Assembly: GCA_017961385.1 (NCBI GenBank)
Contig: JAGCXJ010000094.1
Location: forward strand, 1-16,858
From: Lachnospiraceae bacterium
GTDB lineage: Bacteria > Bacillota > Clostridia > Lachnospirales > Lachnospiraceae
Direction: 5' to 3'
Length of the DNA: 16,858 nucleotides
Under the pieces are notes generated by a model, which was not told where the DNA came from, searched no databases, and worked only from the letters and a program-made list of their open reading frames with translations. Below are positions 15,263 through 16,858 of this stretch, in pieces. A program made the position numbers and the translations under genes. Position 1 is the stretch's first letter. Each line of letters starts with the position of its first letter.

Positions 15263-16342
15263 GCAAGAGTGTATAACTTTTCCGCAGGTCCCGCAGTTTT
15301 ACCTGAAGAAGTATTAAAAGAAGCTGCAGAAGAAATGATGGATTACAGGGGAAGCGGCATGTCCGTTATGGAGATGAGCCACCGTTCCAAAGTTTATGAC
15401 AATATAATCAAGGAAGCAGAAGCAGATTTAAGAGAGTTAATGAATATCCCTGATAACTATAAGGTTTTATTCCTTCAGGGTGGTGCAAGCCAGTTCTTTG
15501 CAGAAGTTCCGATGAACATGATGAAGAACAAGAAAGCTGGCTACATAGTAACCGGCCAGTGGGCAAAAAAAGCTTATCAGGAAGCAAAGATTTACGGAGA
15601 AGCAGTTGAACTTGCTTCAAGTGCAGACAAGACATTCTCATATATTCCTGATTGTTCTGATCTTCCTATCACAGATGATATGGATTATGTTTATATCTGT
15701 GAAAACAATACAATCTATGGCACTAAGTTTAAAACACTTCCCAACACAAAAGGCAAGGATCTTGTATCCGATGTATCTTCATGCTTCTTATCAGAGCCTG
15801 TAGATGTTTCAAAATATGCTGTAATCTACGGCGGCGTTCAGAAGAATGTCGGACCTGCTGGTTGTGTTATTGCAATAATCAGAGAAGATCTTATAACAGA
15901 TGATGTTCTGCCAGGAACACCTACCATGCTTAAATGGAAGACTCAGGCAGATGCTGATTCTCTTTACAATACACCTCCTTGCTATACGATCTATATCTGT
16001 GGTAAGGTATTCAAGTGGCTCAAGAAAATGGGCGGACTTGAAAAGATGAAAGAGCTCAACGAACAGAAAGCAAAGATTCTTTATGATTTCCTTGACAGCA
16101 GTGAACTGTTTAAGGGAACTGTTGCAAAAGAAGACCGTTCACTTATGAATGTTCCTTTCGTTACTGGAAACGAAGAACTTGATGCAAAATTCGTAGCTGA
16201 AGCTAAGGCTGCTGGATTTGAGAACCTTAAAGGTCACAGAAGCGTTGGTGGTATGAGAGCATCAATCTACAACGCAATGCCTATCGAAGGTGTTAAGGCT
16301 CTTGTAGAGTTCATGAAGAAGTTTGAAGCAGAGAATAAATAA
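15260..16342 (+). CDS. serC: Phosphoserine aminotransferase
   Basis: PLP enzyme that converts 3-phosphohydroxypyruvate and glutamate to phosphoserine and 2-oxoglutarate; some homologues also serve pyridoxal phosphate synthesis. 360 residues, the family length. NFSAGPAVLPEEVL opens the protein; FLQGGASQFFAEVPMN is the cofactor phosphate loop region; SDVSSCFLS carries the PLP-ring Asp; K195 in GGVQKNVGPAG forms the Schiff base; HRSVGGMRASIYNAMP binds the substrate near the C-terminus. All key residues are intact. It has its own near-consensus promoter, and its TAA overlaps the AAGGAG of serA, so the two form an operon. Confidence 0.97.
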   Translation: MARVYNFSAGPAVLPEEVLKEAAEEMMDYRGSGMSVMEMSHRSKVYDNIIKEAEADLRELMNIPDNYKVLFLQGGASQFFAEVPMNMMKNKKAGYIVTGQWAKKAYQEAKIYGEAVELASSADKTFSYIPDCSDLPITDDMDYVYICENNTIYGTKFKTLPNTKGKDLVSDVSSCFLSEPVDVSKYAVIYGGVQKNVGPAGCVIAIIREDLITDDVLPGTPTMLKWKTQADADSLYNTPPCYTIYICGKVFKWLKKMGGLEKMKELNEQKAKILYDFLDSSELFKGTVAKEDRSLMNVPFVTGNEELDAKFVAEAKAAGFENLKGHRSVGGMRASIYNAMPIEGVKALVEFMKKFEAENK

Positions 16343-16352
16343 GGAGTAAGAA

Positions 16353-16858
16353 ATGTTTAAATATAATTGCCTTAATCCGATTGCTGCCATCGGACTTGAG
16401 AATTTTGACAGCAACTACGAAAAAACTGATGATGTAAATGACGCAGAGGGCATTCTCGTACGTTCAGCCAGCATGCATGAGATGGAACTTTCTGATAAGC
16501 TTCTTTGTGTAGCAAGAGCAGGTGCTGGAGTTAACAATATCCCTCTTGATAAATGTGCAGAAAAAGGCATTGTAGTTTTTAACACTCCCGGTGCGAATGC
16601 AAACGGTGTTAAGGAGCTTGTTTTTGCAGGTATGCTTCTTGCTAGCCGTGATATCACAGGCGGTATCGAGTGGGTAAAGAATAATGCCAGTGATGCGGAA
16701 ATAGGAAAAGCTGCAGAAAAAGCTAAAAAGGCTTTCGCCGGAACTGAGATCCAGGGCAAGAAACTTGGTATCATCGGTCTTGGTGCGATCGGTATTAAGG
16801 TTGCTAACGCAGCTACAAATCTTGGTATGACTGTACTTGGTTACGATCCTTACCTTTC
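16353..16858 (+). CDS. serA: D-3-phosphoglycerate dehydrogenase, N-terminal part (3' cut by window edge)
   Basis: Oxidises 3-phosphoglycerate to 3-phosphohydroxypyruvate, the first step of serine synthesis and the reaction that feeds SerC. The frame starts at ATG 16353, 6 nt after AAGGAG (16341-16346), and runs off the right edge; 168 codons are visible. ARAGAGVNNIPLD (from about residue 54) is the substrate-loop signature, FNTPGANANGVKEL the following conserved stretch, and GLGAIG (142-147) the NAD-binding glycine motif. The N-terminus is short, like the compact Firmicutes form; whether an ACT or other regulatory domain follows cannot be seen. On motifs alone another D-2-hydroxyacid dehydrogenase is possible, but the position after serC makes serA the clear choice. 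Confidence 0.93.
   Translation, partial: MFKYNCLNPIAAIGLENFDSNYEKTDDVNDAEGILVRSASMHEMELSDKLLCVARAGAGVNNIPLDKCAEKGIVVFNTPGANANGVKELVFAGMLLASRDITGGIEWVKNNASDAEIGKAAEKAKKAFAGTEIQGKKLGIIGLGAIGIKVANAATNLGMTVLGYDPYL

Noticed and set aside
16415..16774. A 119-codon minus-strand open frame near the right edge
   Set aside because: It is antisense to serA, which is clearly coded on the plus strand with a ribosome binding site and NAD motif.

Overview
The window is a densely packed stretch of a low-GC, Gram-positive bacterial chromosome. The protein style suggests Clostridia, most likely family Lachnospiraceae (Butyrivibrio/Roseburia-like); this is inferred from AT-rich codon use (many AGA and ATA codons), strong AGGAGG-type ribosome binding sites and the gene set, not from a marker gene. 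Every gene I can support lies on the + strand. I see no rRNA, tRNA, CRISPR array, insertion sequence or prophage gene. It looks like core chromosome.

Layout. (1) 1-1583: the tail of a DegV-family fatty-acid-binding protein, then gltX, closed by a clear intrinsic terminator at 1605-1635. (2) 1652-8394: a good sigma-A-type promoter, then seven tightly packed genes: a DUF1292 protein, a GH13 debranching-enzyme homologue whose catalytic residues are largely gone, a DUF5662 protein, a DUF1461/TIGR01906-like membrane protein, a seven-bladed propeller lactonase, an anchored M15 (VanY-type) carboxypeptidase, and tgt. Several stops and starts overlap (TAATG or ATGA), so translational coupling is likely. 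(3) 8417-15151: yajC, a hairpin, then a partial branched-chain amino acid operon (leuB, a small membrane protein, ilvD, ilvB), followed by an L,D-transpeptidase gene broken by one in-frame TAG. (4) 15168-16858: a near-consensus promoter, then serC and the start of serA, the first and second dedicated steps of serine synthesis in reverse map order.

How the genes work together. leuB, ilvD and ilvB supply steps of leucine, isoleucine and valine synthesis; ilvC, ilvN, leuA and leuCD are not here. serC and serA make phosphoserine from 3-phosphoglycerate. gltX and tgt act on tRNA. The M15 peptidase and the L,D-transpeptidase act on peptidoglycan.

The two most notable items are the GH13 protein at 2033-3865, which keeps the CBM48 plus barrel framework of a glycogen debranching enzyme but has lost the nucleophile and the transition-state-stabilising aspartate, and the otherwise intact L,D-transpeptidase gene carrying a single amber codon at 14024-14026. 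No wholly new multi-gene system is evident; the DUF1292/pseudo-GH13/DUF5662 cluster is the best candidate for undescribed biology.
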